Made by a program: the position numbers and the translations under genes | Notes under the pieces: model-generated | What the model was told of the DNA's origin: nothing | What the model saw: the letters and a program-made list of their open reading frames with translations, nothing else | The model's database searches: none | Shown here: one piece after another, positions 8,252-15,043 of the stretch | How positions within the stretch are numbered: the first letter of the stretch is position 1 | Layout of the letters: each line of letters begins with the position of its first letter | Source of the DNA: Clostridium sp. CAG:508 | GTDB taxonomy: Bacteria; Bacillota; Clostridia; TANB77; CAG-508 | Assembly (NCBI GenBank): GCA_000435755.1 | Contig: FR889106.1 | Coordinates: forward strand, 1-15,043 | Direction of reading: 5' to 3' | Length of the DNA: 15,043 nt

Positions 8252-8265
8252 TAGCCAAAGGGCTA
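8252..8265 (+). promoter_or_regulatory. Short leader hairpin of the 130-aa gene
   Basis: TAGCC (8252-8256) and GGCTA (8261-8265) pair perfectly around an AAAG loop, close to the expected 5' end of the transcript. A 5'-end hairpin like this can stabilise an mRNA. The stem leaves the GGAGG binding site at 8275-8279 free. Confidence 0.4.
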
Positions 8266-8284
8266 TTAAAATTTGGAGGTTAGT

Positions 8285-8677
8285 ATGGCAATTAGAAGTT
8301 ATTCGCCTGAATTCAATTTTATGTTGATTTTTGACAACGATAAGATCTATTTTAAAGATCTTAATCAATTCGAAAACAAAACATTTAAAGTTGAAGCGGA
8401 TGAAGCCGAACAACTACAACGGATGACAAACTTATCTGTTGCAGATGCGGCGGCAATCTTGGGAAAAATAGAGCAAATTAGAGTTTGCTCTGGGACAGGC
8501 AAAAACAGAAAGCCCAATAAAGTAAATTCTGTCAAGCTGAACCAAACACTTGCTATTATTTTGGCAAACGAGGATTGGCGAGAACTGTTCTGCAATCTTC
8601 AAGAAGTAAAATTTTATCAAATTGAAGAACTTTGTGAGTTTGATTCACCTGTTGTATATTATCAAAATTTAATGTAA
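8285..8677 (+). CDS. Orphan 130-aa protein, unknown function
   Basis: I do not recognise this protein. The ATG at 8285 is chosen because GGAGG ends 5 bases before it; a TTG 12 bases upstream overlaps that site and is unlikely. The N-terminal part reads like beta strands (FNFMLIFDNDKIYFKDL, then FKVEADEAEQL). A small helix follows (SVADAAAILGKI), then a basic stretch GTGKNRKPNKVNSVK around 72-86, then a helical and acidic C-terminus. There is no signal peptide or membrane segment, and GTGKN is not a proper Walker A. Hand-counted GC is about 34%, above gatC at about 26%. It is monocistronic, with a consensus promoter and a strong terminator, which suggests high independent expression. It is divergent from the zincin-like gene. 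Confidence 0.85.
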   Translation: MAIRSYSPEFNFMLIFDNDKIYFKDLNQFENKTFKVEADEAEQLQRMTNLSVADAAAILGKIEQIRVCSGTGKNRKPNKVNSVKLNQTLAIILANEDWRELFCNLQEVKFYQIEELCEFDSPVVYYQNLM

Positions 8678-8682
8678 CCTCA

Positions 8683-8710
8683 AAAAGGCCACCATTTATG
8701 GTGGTCTTTT
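8683..8710. terminator. Hairpin terminator between the 130-aa gene and leuS, bidirectional
   Basis: The stem pairs AAAAGGCCACCA (8683-8694) with TGGTGGTCTTTT (8699-8710) around a TTTA loop, with one G-U pair. It begins 6 bases after the + strand stop and is followed by a T-rich run. Read on the - strand it also ends in a T run, about 24 bases after the leuS stop, so the convergent genes share it. Confidence 0.88.
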
Positions 8711-8733
8711 CTTTGTCTAATATAAAAATTTGA

Positions 8734-11160
8734 CTATTTAACAACAATGTTATAAATTTTATTTTTTATATAGATTTCTTTAACAATGTTTTTATCACTA
8801 ATTGCATTTTTTACTGATTGATTTTCATGAACTTTTTCTTTTACAATTGCCTCGTCAGTATCTAGAGCAATAGATACAGTGCCCTTTACTTTTCCATTAA
8901 CTTGAACTGGAATTTCAATTTCATCATCAATAGTTTTAGCTTCATCGTAAGTTGGCCATGGAATATTTGCTATTGTGTCTTTTACACCAATTTTCTCAAA
9001 TAATTCTTCAGTCATATGTGGAGCAAAAGGATTTAACAATTGCAAGAATGTTTTGTATTCTGCTTTGTTTATTCTTTTTAATTTATAAAATTCATTTGTC
9101 ATAGTCATAAATGTAGAAACTGCTGTATTAAATTTCATTTCTTCAATGTCAGAAGAAACCTTTTTAATAGCTTTATGTATCATTTTTTCAAATTCAGGTG
9201 AATAACTATCTCCATCAACTAAAAATTCTTGCATATTCCATACTCTATCTAAGAATTTATTACATCCACGAATGCTTTCCATAGACCATGGAGCCGTTTG
9301 ATCAAATGGTCCCATAAACATTTCATAAACACGGAAGGTATCTGCACCAAACTCTTCAACAATATCATCAGGGTTTATAACATTACCTTTTGATTTTGAC
9401 ATTTTTTCTCCATTTGAACCTAAAATCATACCATGTGAAGTACGTTTTTGATAAGGCTCTTTAGTTGGCACAACACCAATATCATATAAAAATTTATGCC
9501 AAAATCTTGAGTATAATAAGTGAAGTGTAGTATGCTCCATACCACCATTATACCAATCAACTGGACTCCAATATTCTAGGGCTTCTTTAGAAGCTAAAGC
9601 TTTATCATTATGTGGGTCAATATATCTTAAATAATACCAAGAAGAACCAGCCCATTGAGGCATTGTATCTGTCTCACGTTTAGCTTCTCCACCACAATGA
9701 GGGCAAGTTGTATTAACCCAATCAGTATGTTTAGCTAAAGGTGATTCACCATTTTCACTTGGTTCATAATCTTCAATATCAGGTAAACATAGTGGAAGTT
9801 CTTCTTCTGGAAGTGGAACCCAACCACATTTCTCACAATAAACCATAGGAATTGGTTCACCCCAATAACGTTGTCTTGAAAATACCCAATCACGTAATTT
9901 GTAATTTACTTTTCTAGTTCCAATTTTATTTTCCTCTAGGTAATCAATAACTTTTTTGATAGCTTCTTTTACTTCTAATCCATTTAAAAATCCTGAATTA
10001 ATAAGTTTACCACTTGCAACATCTGTAAAAGCTTCTTTCTCAATATCACAAACTGCGTTTTCATTTGCTGATTCAATTACTTGAATAATAGGTAAATCGA
10101 ACTTTTTGGCAAATTCCCAGTCTCTTGTATCATGAGCAGGAACGGCCATAATTGCACCAGTACCATAAGTAATTAAAACGTAGTCTGAAACCCAAATTGG
10201 AATTTCTGTATTTGTTAAAGGATTGATTGCTCTAATGCCTTTAATTTCAACACCTGTTTTTTCTTTATTCAACTCAGCACGTTCAAAATCAGATTTTAAA
10301 CTAGCTTGTCTTTGATATTCTTTTACTTCATCTAGGTTAGTAATTTCACTTTCTAATTCTTTAATAATAGGATGTTCAGGAGCAACTACCATATATGTTG
10401 CACCAAATAATGTGTCAGGTCTTGTTGTATATACAACTAATTCTTTATCATGATTTGCAAGTTTAAATTTAACCTCAGCACCTTCGCTACGACCAATCCA
10501 GTTTCTTTGTTGTGCTTTGATTTTATCTAAATAATCAACATCATCTAAGTCGTCAATTAATCTTTGAGCATATTCTGTAATTTTTAACATCCATTGGCTT
10601 TTTTCTTTTTGAACAACTGGACTTCCACATCTTTCGCAAACACCATTAACAACTTCTTCGTTTGCTAAACCTACTTTACAACCAGTGCAAAAGTTGATAG
10701 GCATTGTAGCTTTGTATGCTAAGCCATGTTTATATAATTGAATAAAAATCCATTGTGTCCATTTATAATAATTAGGATCTGTTGTATTAACTTCTCTAGA
10801 CCAGTCAAATGAAAAACCTAATGCTTTTAATTGCTCTCTAAAATGATTAACATTTTTTTCAGTTGTAATTTTAGGATGAACATGATTTTTGATAGCATAG
10901 TTTTCAGCTGGTAATCCAAATGCGTCAAATCCAATTGGATATAATACATTATATCCTTCCATTCTTTTCTTTCTAGCAATAATATCTAGTGCAGTATAGC
11001 TGCGTGGGTGACCAACATGTAATCCTTGACCAGAAGGATATGGAAATTCAATTAATCCATACCATTTTTTTAATGAAGGATCATCCTTTGCATAAAAGGT
11101 ACCTTCGCTATACCATTTGTTTTGCCATTTTTTTTCAATATCTTTAAAGTTATATCCCAT
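8734..11160 (-). CDS. leuS: Leucine--tRNA ligase
   Basis: Leucyl-tRNA synthetase, a class I enzyme that charges tRNA-Leu and proofreads mischarged product. At 808 aa it has normal bacterial length. The HIGH-type motif is HVGH at 48-51 and the signature loop KMSKS lies at 586-590. Two CxxC pairs (CTGC and CERC) in the N-terminal half look like a zinc site, and a second set (CEKC, CPHC) lies near the middle. The editing domain shows YTTRPDT and GTGAIMAVPAHDTRDWEFA. The start ATG at 11160 is chosen over a longer frame reaching 11202 because AAGGAG (11169-11174) lies 8 bases before it and the alignment begins MGYNFKDIEKKWQ. No T-box leader is visible; the region up to the divergent gene is only 149 bases. 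Confidence 0.98.
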   Translation of the reverse strand: MGYNFKDIEKKWQNKWYSEGTFYAKDDPSLKKWYGLIEFPYPSGQGLHVGHPRSYTALDIIARKKRMEGYNVLYPIGFDAFGLPAENYAIKNHVHPKITTEKNVNHFREQLKALGFSFDWSREVNTTDPNYYKWTQWIFIQLYKHGLAYKATMPINFCTGCKVGLANEEVVNGVCERCGSPVVQKEKSQWMLKITEYAQRLIDDLDDVDYLDKIKAQQRNWIGRSEGAEVKFKLANHDKELVVYTTRPDTLFGATYMVVAPEHPIIKELESEITNLDEVKEYQRQASLKSDFERAELNKEKTGVEIKGIRAINPLTNTEIPIWVSDYVLITYGTGAIMAVPAHDTRDWEFAKKFDLPIIQVIESANENAVCDIEKEAFTDVASGKLINSGFLNGLEVKEAIKKVIDYLEENKIGTRKVNYKLRDWVFSRQRYWGEPIPMVYCEKCGWVPLPEEELPLCLPDIEDYEPSENGESPLAKHTDWVNTTCPHCGGEAKRETDTMPQWAGSSWYYLRYIDPHNDKALASKEALEYWSPVDWYNGGMEHTTLHLLYSRFWHKFLYDIGVVPTKEPYQKRTSHGMILGSNGEKMSKSKGNVINPDDIVEEFGADTFRVYEMFMGPFDQTAPWSMESIRGCNKFLDRVWNMQEFLVDGDSYSPEFEKMIHKAIKKVSSDIEEMKFNTAVSTFMTMTNEFYKLKRINKAEYKTFLQLLNPFAPHMTEELFEKIGVKDTIANIPWPTYDEAKTIDDEIEIPVQVNGKVKGTVSIALDTDEAIVKEKVHENQSVKNAISDKNIVKEIYIKNKIYNIVVK

Positions 11161-11173
11161 AAACCTCACTCCT

Positions 11174-11187
11174 TCTGTAAATACAGA
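11174..11187. promoter_or_regulatory. TCTGTA-AA-TACAGA palindrome in the leuS leader
   Basis: A perfect 6-bp inverted repeat with a 2-base centre lies between the leuS -10 candidate and its binding site, touching the binding site at base 11174. It could be an operator. The 2-base loop is too short for a stable RNA hairpin without fraying. Confidence 0.35.
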
Positions 11188-11190
11188 CCT

Positions 11191-11196
11191 ATTATA
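11191..11196 (-). promoter_or_regulatory. Candidate -10 box of leuS
   Basis: TATAAT reads on the - strand at 11196-11191, about 30 bases upstream of the ATG. The hexamer 17 bases further upstream is TTTTCT, a poor -35. The position fits a short leader without a T-box. Confidence 0.5.
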
Positions 11197-11226
11197 TAAC
11201 ATTTTAAAGTGAAAGAAAAGGGAAAT

Positions 11227-11255
11227 TTGCTAAAAAGTTTAATTTATGTTATAAT
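11227..11255 (+). promoter_or_regulatory. Sigma-A promoter of the 88-aa orphan gene
   Basis: TTGCTA at 11227-11232 (four of six consensus bases) and a perfect TATAAT at 11250-11255 are separated by 17 bases. The last three bases of the -10 box lie inside a long inverted repeat, so a bound repressor would block it directly. Confidence 0.75.
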
Positions 11256-11288
11256 TTAAGTATGTAGGACTAACTACATACTTAAATT
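11253..11288. promoter_or_regulatory. Perfect 15-bp inverted repeat over the transcription start
   Basis: AATTTAAGTATGTAG (11253-11267) and its exact reverse complement (11274-11288) flank a GACTAA loop. It begins within the -10 box and covers the expected start near 11262, so only the inner 6-7 pairs would be present in RNA. That favours an operator, or a 5'-end stabilising hairpin, over a terminator. It ends 6 bases before the AAGGAGG binding site. Confidence 0.7.
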
Positions 11289-11294
11289 TGGGCT

Positions 11295-11301
11295 AAGGAG
11301 G
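11295..11301 (+). promoter_or_regulatory. Strong ribosome binding site of the 88-aa gene
   Basis: AAGGAGG, a full consensus match, lies 8 bases before the ATG at 11310. It supports real and efficient translation of this short gene. Confidence 0.8.
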
Positions 11302-11309
11302 TAAAATAA

Positions 11310-11576
11310 ATGCAACGGAACTTTGTAAGACAGGAATATGCTAATTTCCTGAGGAAGCTTCTTTATTCAATCGACCATATCGATTGGAGGGTTAATCGTT
11401 CTGCACAGATGACTAAGTTGCTTTGCCATTTGGAAAAACGGCATGGCAGTTGGCCTAAAGATGTTGAGGAAGAACAGAAACAGGTTGAACTCGCTATTGA
11501 TAGGTTTGAAAAAGAAGAAATTTCTGAGATGGATTTTGGCAGGAAACTTGTTGAAATCATGAAGAGTTTAGAGTAG
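11310..11576 (+). CDS. Orphan 88-aa helical protein, unknown function
   Basis: I do not recognise this protein. It is charged and looks entirely alpha-helical. The N-terminal half is basic with aromatic residues (NFVRQEYANFLRKLLYSI, then HIDWRVNRSAQ), and the C-terminal half is acidic (EEEQKQVELAIDRFEKEEI, then FGRKLVEIMKSLE), possibly a helical hairpin or coiled coil. There is no signal peptide, membrane segment or zinc motif. A consensus binding site, its own promoter and its own terminator show it is a real single-gene unit. Hand-counted GC is about 39%, against about 26% for gatC, and it uses CGG and CTC codons that are scarce in the neighbours, which hints at transfer or a different expression class. 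A small DNA- or protein-binding role is conceivable but not shown. Confidence 0.82.
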   Translation: MQRNFVRQEYANFLRKLLYSIDHIDWRVNRSAQMTKLLCHLEKRHGSWPKDVEEEQKQVELAIDRFEKEEISEMDFGRKLVEIMKSLE

Positions 11577-11582
11577 AGCCCA

Positions 11583-11613
11583 AGACCCTAGTTAGCAATG
11601 CTAGCTAGGGTTT
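11583..11613 (+). terminator. Hairpin terminator of the 88-aa gene
   Basis: ACCCTAGTTAGC (11585-11596) pairs with GCTAGCTAGGGT (11600-11611) around an AAT loop, with one G-U pair, then a T-rich stretch follows. It starts about 7 bases after the stop codon and isolates the gene from adhE. Confidence 0.85.
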
Positions 11614-11635
11614 CTAAATTATTTAAATAAATTTA

Positions 11636-11664
11636 TTTACAAGCTTAAAATGTTAGTATATAAT
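11636..11664 (+). promoter_or_regulatory. Sigma-A promoter of adhE
   Basis: TTTACA at 11636-11641 (five of six consensus bases) and TATAAT at 11659-11664 have a 17-base spacer. The expected start lies about 44 bases before the ATG. No clear Rex-type inverted repeat is seen around it, although adhE is often redox-regulated. Confidence 0.78.
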
Positions 11665-11714
11665 TAGATAGAAATGGAAATAATTATTCACAAGAGAGAA
11701 AGGAAAATTTGAAA

Positions 11715-14324
11715 ATGGCAAAAGAAGTTAGTGAAGAAGAGAGAAAAAGAATAGAAGAGATGATAGACAGCTTAGTTGAAAGAGCAAAAAAAGCATCTGA
11801 AGAATACATGAAATTAGACCAAGAGCAAGTTGATGAAATTGTAAAACAAATGGCAATGGCTGGCTTAGAACATCATATGGAACTTGCTAAAATGGCTGTA
11901 GAAGAAACAGGTAGAGGTATTTACGAAGATAAAATTACAAAGAATATGTTTGCAACAGAATATATTTATCACAGTATAAAATACGATAAAACAGTTGGAG
12001 TAATTGAAGATAATGAAGAAGAAGGTTATGAAGAAATTGCAGAACCAATAGGAATTATAGCTGGTGTAACACCTGTTACAAACCCAACTTCAACAACAAT
12101 GTTTAAATCACTAATTGCAGCAAAAACAAGAAATGTTATAATATTTGGTTTTCACCCATCTGCGCAAAAATGTAGTGTTGCAGCAGCAACAATTTTAAGA
12201 GATGCTGCTATAAAAGCAGGTGCTCCAGAAGATTGTATTTTATGGATTGAAGAACCATCTATAACAGCTACAACAGCTTTAATGAACCATCCAGGAGTTA
12301 ATTTGATTTTAGCAACTGGTGGAAGTGGAATGGTAAAGTCAGCATATTCATGTGGAAAACCAGCATTAGGTGTTGGACCTGGAAATGTACCTTGTTATAT
12401 AGATAAAACTGCAAAATTAAAAACATCAGTAAATGATTTGGTGTTATCAAAATCATTTGATAATGGAATGATTTGTGCATCAGAACAATCAGTTATAGTT
12501 GATAAAGAAATTCATAAAGAATTTGAAGAGCTTATGAAAGAAGCAGGATGTTATTTCTTAAATGCAGAGCAAACAGAAAAATTACGTAACAGTATGTTTA
12601 TAGCAGAAAAAGGTTGTGCACTAAATGCAGATATAGTAGGAAAGAGCCCTTACATTATTGCAAAAGGTGCAAATATTGAAGTACCAAAAGATACAAAAGT
12701 ATTAGTATTAAAAGAGAATGGAGTTGGAATTGAATACCCATTTTCAAAAGAAAAATTAAGCCCTGTACTTGCATATTATGTGGTTAAAGATGCAGATGAG
12801 GGAATAGAATTAGCTGAGAAATTGATTGAATTTGGTGGAATGGGACATTCAGCTGTTATTCATTCAGAAGATAATGAGACAATTCAAAAATTCTCAGAAA
12901 GAGTAAAAGTAGGTAGAATAATAGTTAATTCACCATCAACACATGGAGCGATAGGTGATATATATAATACAAATATGCCATCATTAACATTAGGATGTGG
13001 AACATTTGGAGGAAACTCTACAACTGCAAATGTATCAAGCGTAAATTTAATAAATATCAAAAGAGTAGCCAAAAGGAGAGTTAATATGCAATGGTTTAAA
13101 GTGCCACAGAAAATATATTTTGAAGCAGGTTCTATTGCATATTTAGAAAAAATGCCAAATATTTCAAGAGCATTTATTGTTACAGACCCATCAATGGTAA
13201 ACTTAGGTTATATAGATAAAATTTTATATTACTTAAGAAAAAGAAAAGAATATGTACATTCTGAAATCTTTTCAGATGTTGAATCAGACCCATCATTTGA
13301 AACTGTTTATAGAGGAGTAGAAATGATGAGAGAATTTAAACCTGATGTAATTATCGCAGTAGGTGGAGGAAGCCCAATAGATGCTGCAAAAGGAATGTGG
13401 CTATTCTACGAGCATCCAGAAGCTGATGCAGAAGGAATGAAACTTAAATTTATGGATATAAGAAAACGTACTTATAAATTCCCTAAATTAGGTAATAAAG
13501 CACAATTGGTTGCGATTCCGACAACATCAGGAACAGGCTCAGAAGTCACATCATTTGCTGTTATTACAGATAAAAAATTAAACAAAAAATATCCTTTAGC
13601 AGATTACGAATTAACACCAGATGTTGCGATAGTTGACCCAGACTTAGTTATGAGCTTACCAAAAACAATTACTGCAGACACCGGTATGGATGTTTTAACA
13701 CATTCTATTGAAGCATATGTATCAAATATGGCATCTGATTATACAGATGGATTAGCAGAAAAAGCATTTGAATTAGTATTTAAAAATTTAAGAGAAGCAT
13801 ATAACAATGGAAGTAATGCACATGCAAGAGAAAAAATGCATAATGCAAGTACAATTGCAGGTATGGCATTTACAAATGCATTCTTAGGTGTAAACCATTC
13901 ATTAGCACATAAAATAGGGGCAGAATTCCATTTGCCACATGGAAGAATAAACGCAATTCTATTACCTTATGTAATAAGATATAATAGCCAAAGACCAACT
14001 AAGTTTGTGTCATTCCCTAAATATGAATATTATATTGCAGACCAAAAATATGCAGACTTATCAAGAAGAATGAATTTCCCAGCTTATGGAAATGAAGAAG
14101 GAGTTAACTCTTTAATTAAAGAAATTCAAAAATTAAATGCTGATTTAAATATTCCAAAGAGTTTTAAAGAAGCTGGAGTTAATGAACAAGAATTTATGGC
14201 AAAACTTGATTTGTTAGCTGATAGAGCATTTGAAGATCAATGCACAACTGCAAACCCAAGACTACCATTAGTTGAAGAATTAAAACAAATATTAATAGAC
14301 AGCTATTATGGAAATGAAGTTTAG
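11715..14324 (+). CDS. adhE: Bifunctional acetaldehyde-CoA/alcohol dehydrogenase
   Basis: AdhE reduces acetyl-CoA to acetaldehyde and then to ethanol with two NADH, regenerating NAD in fermentation; in other bacteria it forms spirosome filaments. The 869-aa length is typical. The N-terminal aldehyde dehydrogenase domain (about 1-440) has the catalytic cysteine C254 in FDNGMICASEQ and the cofactor region GGSGMVKSAYS. The C-terminal iron-dependent alcohol dehydrogenase domain (about 450-869) has GGGSPIDAAKGMW and the iron ligands D659 and H663 (GMDVLTH), H728 (NHSLAH) and H742 (PHGRIN). The ATG at 11715 is preferred to a TTG at 11709: an AAAGGA binding site lies 10 bases before it. The gene is monocistronic, with its own promoter and terminator, in keeping with strong separate control. 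Confidence 0.97.
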   Translation: MAKEVSEEERKRIEEMIDSLVERAKKASEEYMKLDQEQVDEIVKQMAMAGLEHHMELAKMAVEETGRGIYEDKITKNMFATEYIYHSIKYDKTVGVIEDNEEEGYEEIAEPIGIIAGVTPVTNPTSTTMFKSLIAAKTRNVIIFGFHPSAQKCSVAAATILRDAAIKAGAPEDCILWIEEPSITATTALMNHPGVNLILATGGSGMVKSAYSCGKPALGVGPGNVPCYIDKTAKLKTSVNDLVLSKSFDNGMICASEQSVIVDKEIHKEFEELMKEAGCYFLNAEQTEKLRNSMFIAEKGCALNADIVGKSPYIIAKGANIEVPKDTKVLVLKENGVGIEYPFSKEKLSPVLAYYVVKDADEGIELAEKLIEFGGMGHSAVIHSEDNETIQKFSERVKVGRIIVNSPSTHGAIGDIYNTNMPSLTLGCGTFGGNSTTANVSSVNLINIKRVAKRRVNMQWFKVPQKIYFEAGSIAYLEKMPNISRAFIVTDPSMVNLGYIDKILYYLRKRKEYVHSEIFSDVESDPSFETVYRGVEMMREFKPDVIIAVGGGSPIDAAKGMWLFYEHPEADAEGMKLKFMDIRKRTYKFPKLGNKAQLVAIPTTSGTGSEVTSFAVITDKKLNKKYPLADYELTPDVAIVDPDLVMSLPKTITADTGMDVLTHSIEAYVSNMASDYTDGLAEKAFELVFKNLREAYNNGSNAHAREKMHNASTIAGMAFTNAFLGVNHSLAHKIGAEFHLPHGRINAILLPYVIRYNSQRPTKFVSFPKYEYYIADQKYADLSRRMNFPAYGNEEGVNSLIKEIQKLNADLNIPKSFKEAGVNEQEFMAKLDLLADRAFEDQCTTANPRLPLVEELKQILIDSYYGNEV

Positions 14325-14330
14325 AATATG

Positions 14331-14367
14331 ATTTAAGGACTTAATTTTAATTAAGTCCTTAAATTTT
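14331..14367 (+). terminator. Perfect 14-bp hairpin terminator of adhE
   Basis: ATTTAAGGACTTAA (14331-14344) and TTAAGTCCTTAAAT (14351-14364) pair perfectly around a TTTTAA loop, and the stem runs into a TTTT tract. It begins 6 bases after the adhE stop. Confidence 0.9.
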
Positions 14368-14377
14368 GCAATAAAAC

Positions 14378-14406
14378 TTGTAATTTACCCCAAAAAAGGA
14401 TATAAT
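14378..14406 (+). promoter_or_regulatory. Sigma-A promoter of gatC-gatA
   Basis: TTGTAA at 14378-14383 (four of six consensus bases) and a perfect TATAAT at 14401-14406 are 17 bases apart. It lies just after the adhE terminator and 33 bases before the gatC start codon. Confidence 0.75.
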
Positions 14407-14438
14407 AAAACACGTATTTATAAAGGAGATGAGCTTAA

Positions 14439-14726
14439 ATGAAAGTTTCAAGAGAAGAATTATTACACATTGCAAATTTAGCAAGTTTAAATTTAAAAGA
14501 AGATGAAGTAGATACTTATCTTTTACACTTACAAGATATTTTGAGTTATGCAAATATAGTAAGCAAAGCACCAACAGAGGGATTATCAGAAGCTATTGGT
14601 GTTGAAGATAAATATAATGTATTTCGTAAAGATGAGGTTATAAATTTTGAAGATAAAGAAGCATTAATGGCTAATGCTCCAGAAAAAGAAAGAAATATGT
14701 TTAAAATTCCAAAAGTAATTCAATAA
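14439..14726 (+). CDS. gatC: Aspartyl/glutamyl-tRNA amidotransferase subunit C
   Basis: GatC is the small subunit of the GatCAB amidotransferase, which converts Glu-tRNA(Gln) and Asp-tRNA(Asn) to the amide forms; it wraps around GatA and stabilises it. The 95-aa length is typical. Family features are SREELLHIANLASLNLKEDE at the start, the central LQDILSYANIV, and the C-terminal NVFRKDEV followed by NAPEKERNMFKIPKVI. AGGAG lies 10 bases before the ATG. gatA follows after 22 bases, the usual gatCA(B) order. Hand-counted GC is about 26%. Confidence 0.96.
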   Translation: MKVSREELLHIANLASLNLKEDEVDTYLLHLQDILSYANIVSKAPTEGLSEAIGVEDKYNVFRKDEVINFEDKEALMANAPEKERNMFKIPKVIQ

Positions 14727-14748
14727 TTAACAGAAAGGAATGAATAAG

Positions 14749-15043
14749 ATGAATATTACAGAATTAACTGTACATGAACTTTTAGAAAAATTAAAAAATA
14801 AAGAGCTTACGGTAACAGAAATTACTAAAGCATATATAGATAGAATAAATGAAAAAGAAAAGGATGTACAAGCTTTTATTACACCATTAACAGATGAAGC
14901 AATGAAAAAAGCCGAAGAGATTGATAAAAAAATAGAAGCAGGAGAAGAAGCAGAATTAGCAGGTATTCCAATTGGAATAAAAGATAATATGTGCACAAAA
15001 GGTGTAAAAACTACATGTGGTTCTAAAATGCTAGCAGATTTCG
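14749..15043 (+). CDS. gatA: Aspartyl/glutamyl-tRNA amidotransferase subunit A, 5' part
   Basis: The first 98 residues of GatA, cut by the window end. GatA is the amidase-signature subunit that releases ammonia from glutamine and passes it to GatB. The N-terminus MNITELTVHELLEKLKNKEL is typical, and the catalytic lysine K78 lies in the conserved IPIGIKDNM. TTCGSKML follows as in the family. The two catalytic serines are beyond the window. AAGGAA lies about 8 bases before the ATG, and the gene follows gatC by 22 bases in the same operon. Confidence 0.96.
   Translation, partial: MNITELTVHELLEKLKNKELTVTEITKAYIDRINEKEKDVQAFITPLTDEAMKKAEEIDKKIEAGEEAELAGIPIGIKDNMCTKGVKTTCGSKMLADF

Noticed and set aside
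8273..8284. TTG start four codons upstream of the 130-aa gene.
   Set aside because: The TTG overlaps the GGAGG binding site itself; the ATG at 8285 is correctly spaced from it.
11161..11202. Fourteen-residue N-terminal extension of leuS starting at 11202.
   Set aside because: A strong AAGGAG site lies just before the ATG at 11160, and the extension overlaps the -10 candidate. The family N-terminus matches the shorter form.
8250..11300. Bases 8250-8259 of the 130-aa leader could pair with TTTGGGCTAAG near the 88-aa binding site (7 pairs, bulge, 3 pairs), suggesting trans RNA regulation.
   Set aside because: A 7-base match between two leaders of about 50 bases is expected by chance too often, and the 130-aa leader segment already pairs in its own hairpin.
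12298..12480. Frames on the - strand inside adhE, and similar opposite-strand frames in addB, pgeF and udg.
   Set aside because: They mirror strongly supported genes, lack binding sites and have low-complexity composition typical of shadow frames in AT-rich DNA.

Overview
The window comes from a low-GC, AT-biased Firmicute, most likely an anaerobic member of the Clostridia. The evidence is strong GGAGG-type ribosome binding sites, sigma-A promoters, an AddB-type (not RecBCD) recombination nuclease, a GatC/GatA amidotransferase start, a bifunctional AdhE typical of fermenters, and A-ending codon use. No complete mobile element, phage module, CRISPR array, rRNA or tRNA was seen.

Region 1 (1-6960, + strand) is a tight five-gene run: addB, a pgeF/yfiH-type laccase-domain protein, an LD-carboxypeptidase (peptidase S66), a family 4 uracil-DNA glycosylase and a GltD/NfnB-like Fe-S flavoprotein. 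Gaps are 10-26 bases, the last pair overlaps by 11 bases, and a perfect 12-bp hairpin closes the run. It joins DNA repair (addB, udg), cell-wall precursor or muropeptide handling (pgeF, ldcA) and NAD(P)H redox chemistry. AddA is not visible.

Region 2 (7018-8733) holds two unrecognised genes in divergent orientation: a 359-aa protein with an HELIH zincin signature on the - strand and a 130-aa orphan on the + strand. The 187-bp region between them carries a near-consensus promoter, four direct TATTACA repeats and a TTACA-N4-TGTAA inverted repeat.

Region 3 (8734-11613) holds leuS on the - strand and, divergent from it, an 88-aa orphan gene whose promoter overlaps a perfect 15-bp inverted repeat. 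The 88-aa and 130-aa genes sit on either side of leuS. Each has its own promoter and terminator, and their leaders are strikingly alike. Both genes are richer in GC than nearby gatC (hand counts about 39% and 34% against 26%).

Region 4 (11614-15043, + strand) holds adhE (acetyl-CoA to ethanol) with its own promoter and terminator, then gatC and the start of gatA (Asp/Glu-tRNA amidotransferase) behind a further promoter. gatA runs off the window end.

The housekeeping genes are confident. The least explained part is the pair of small orphan genes, their matching leaders and the zincin-like neighbour. No new system is demonstrated, but these are the places to look.
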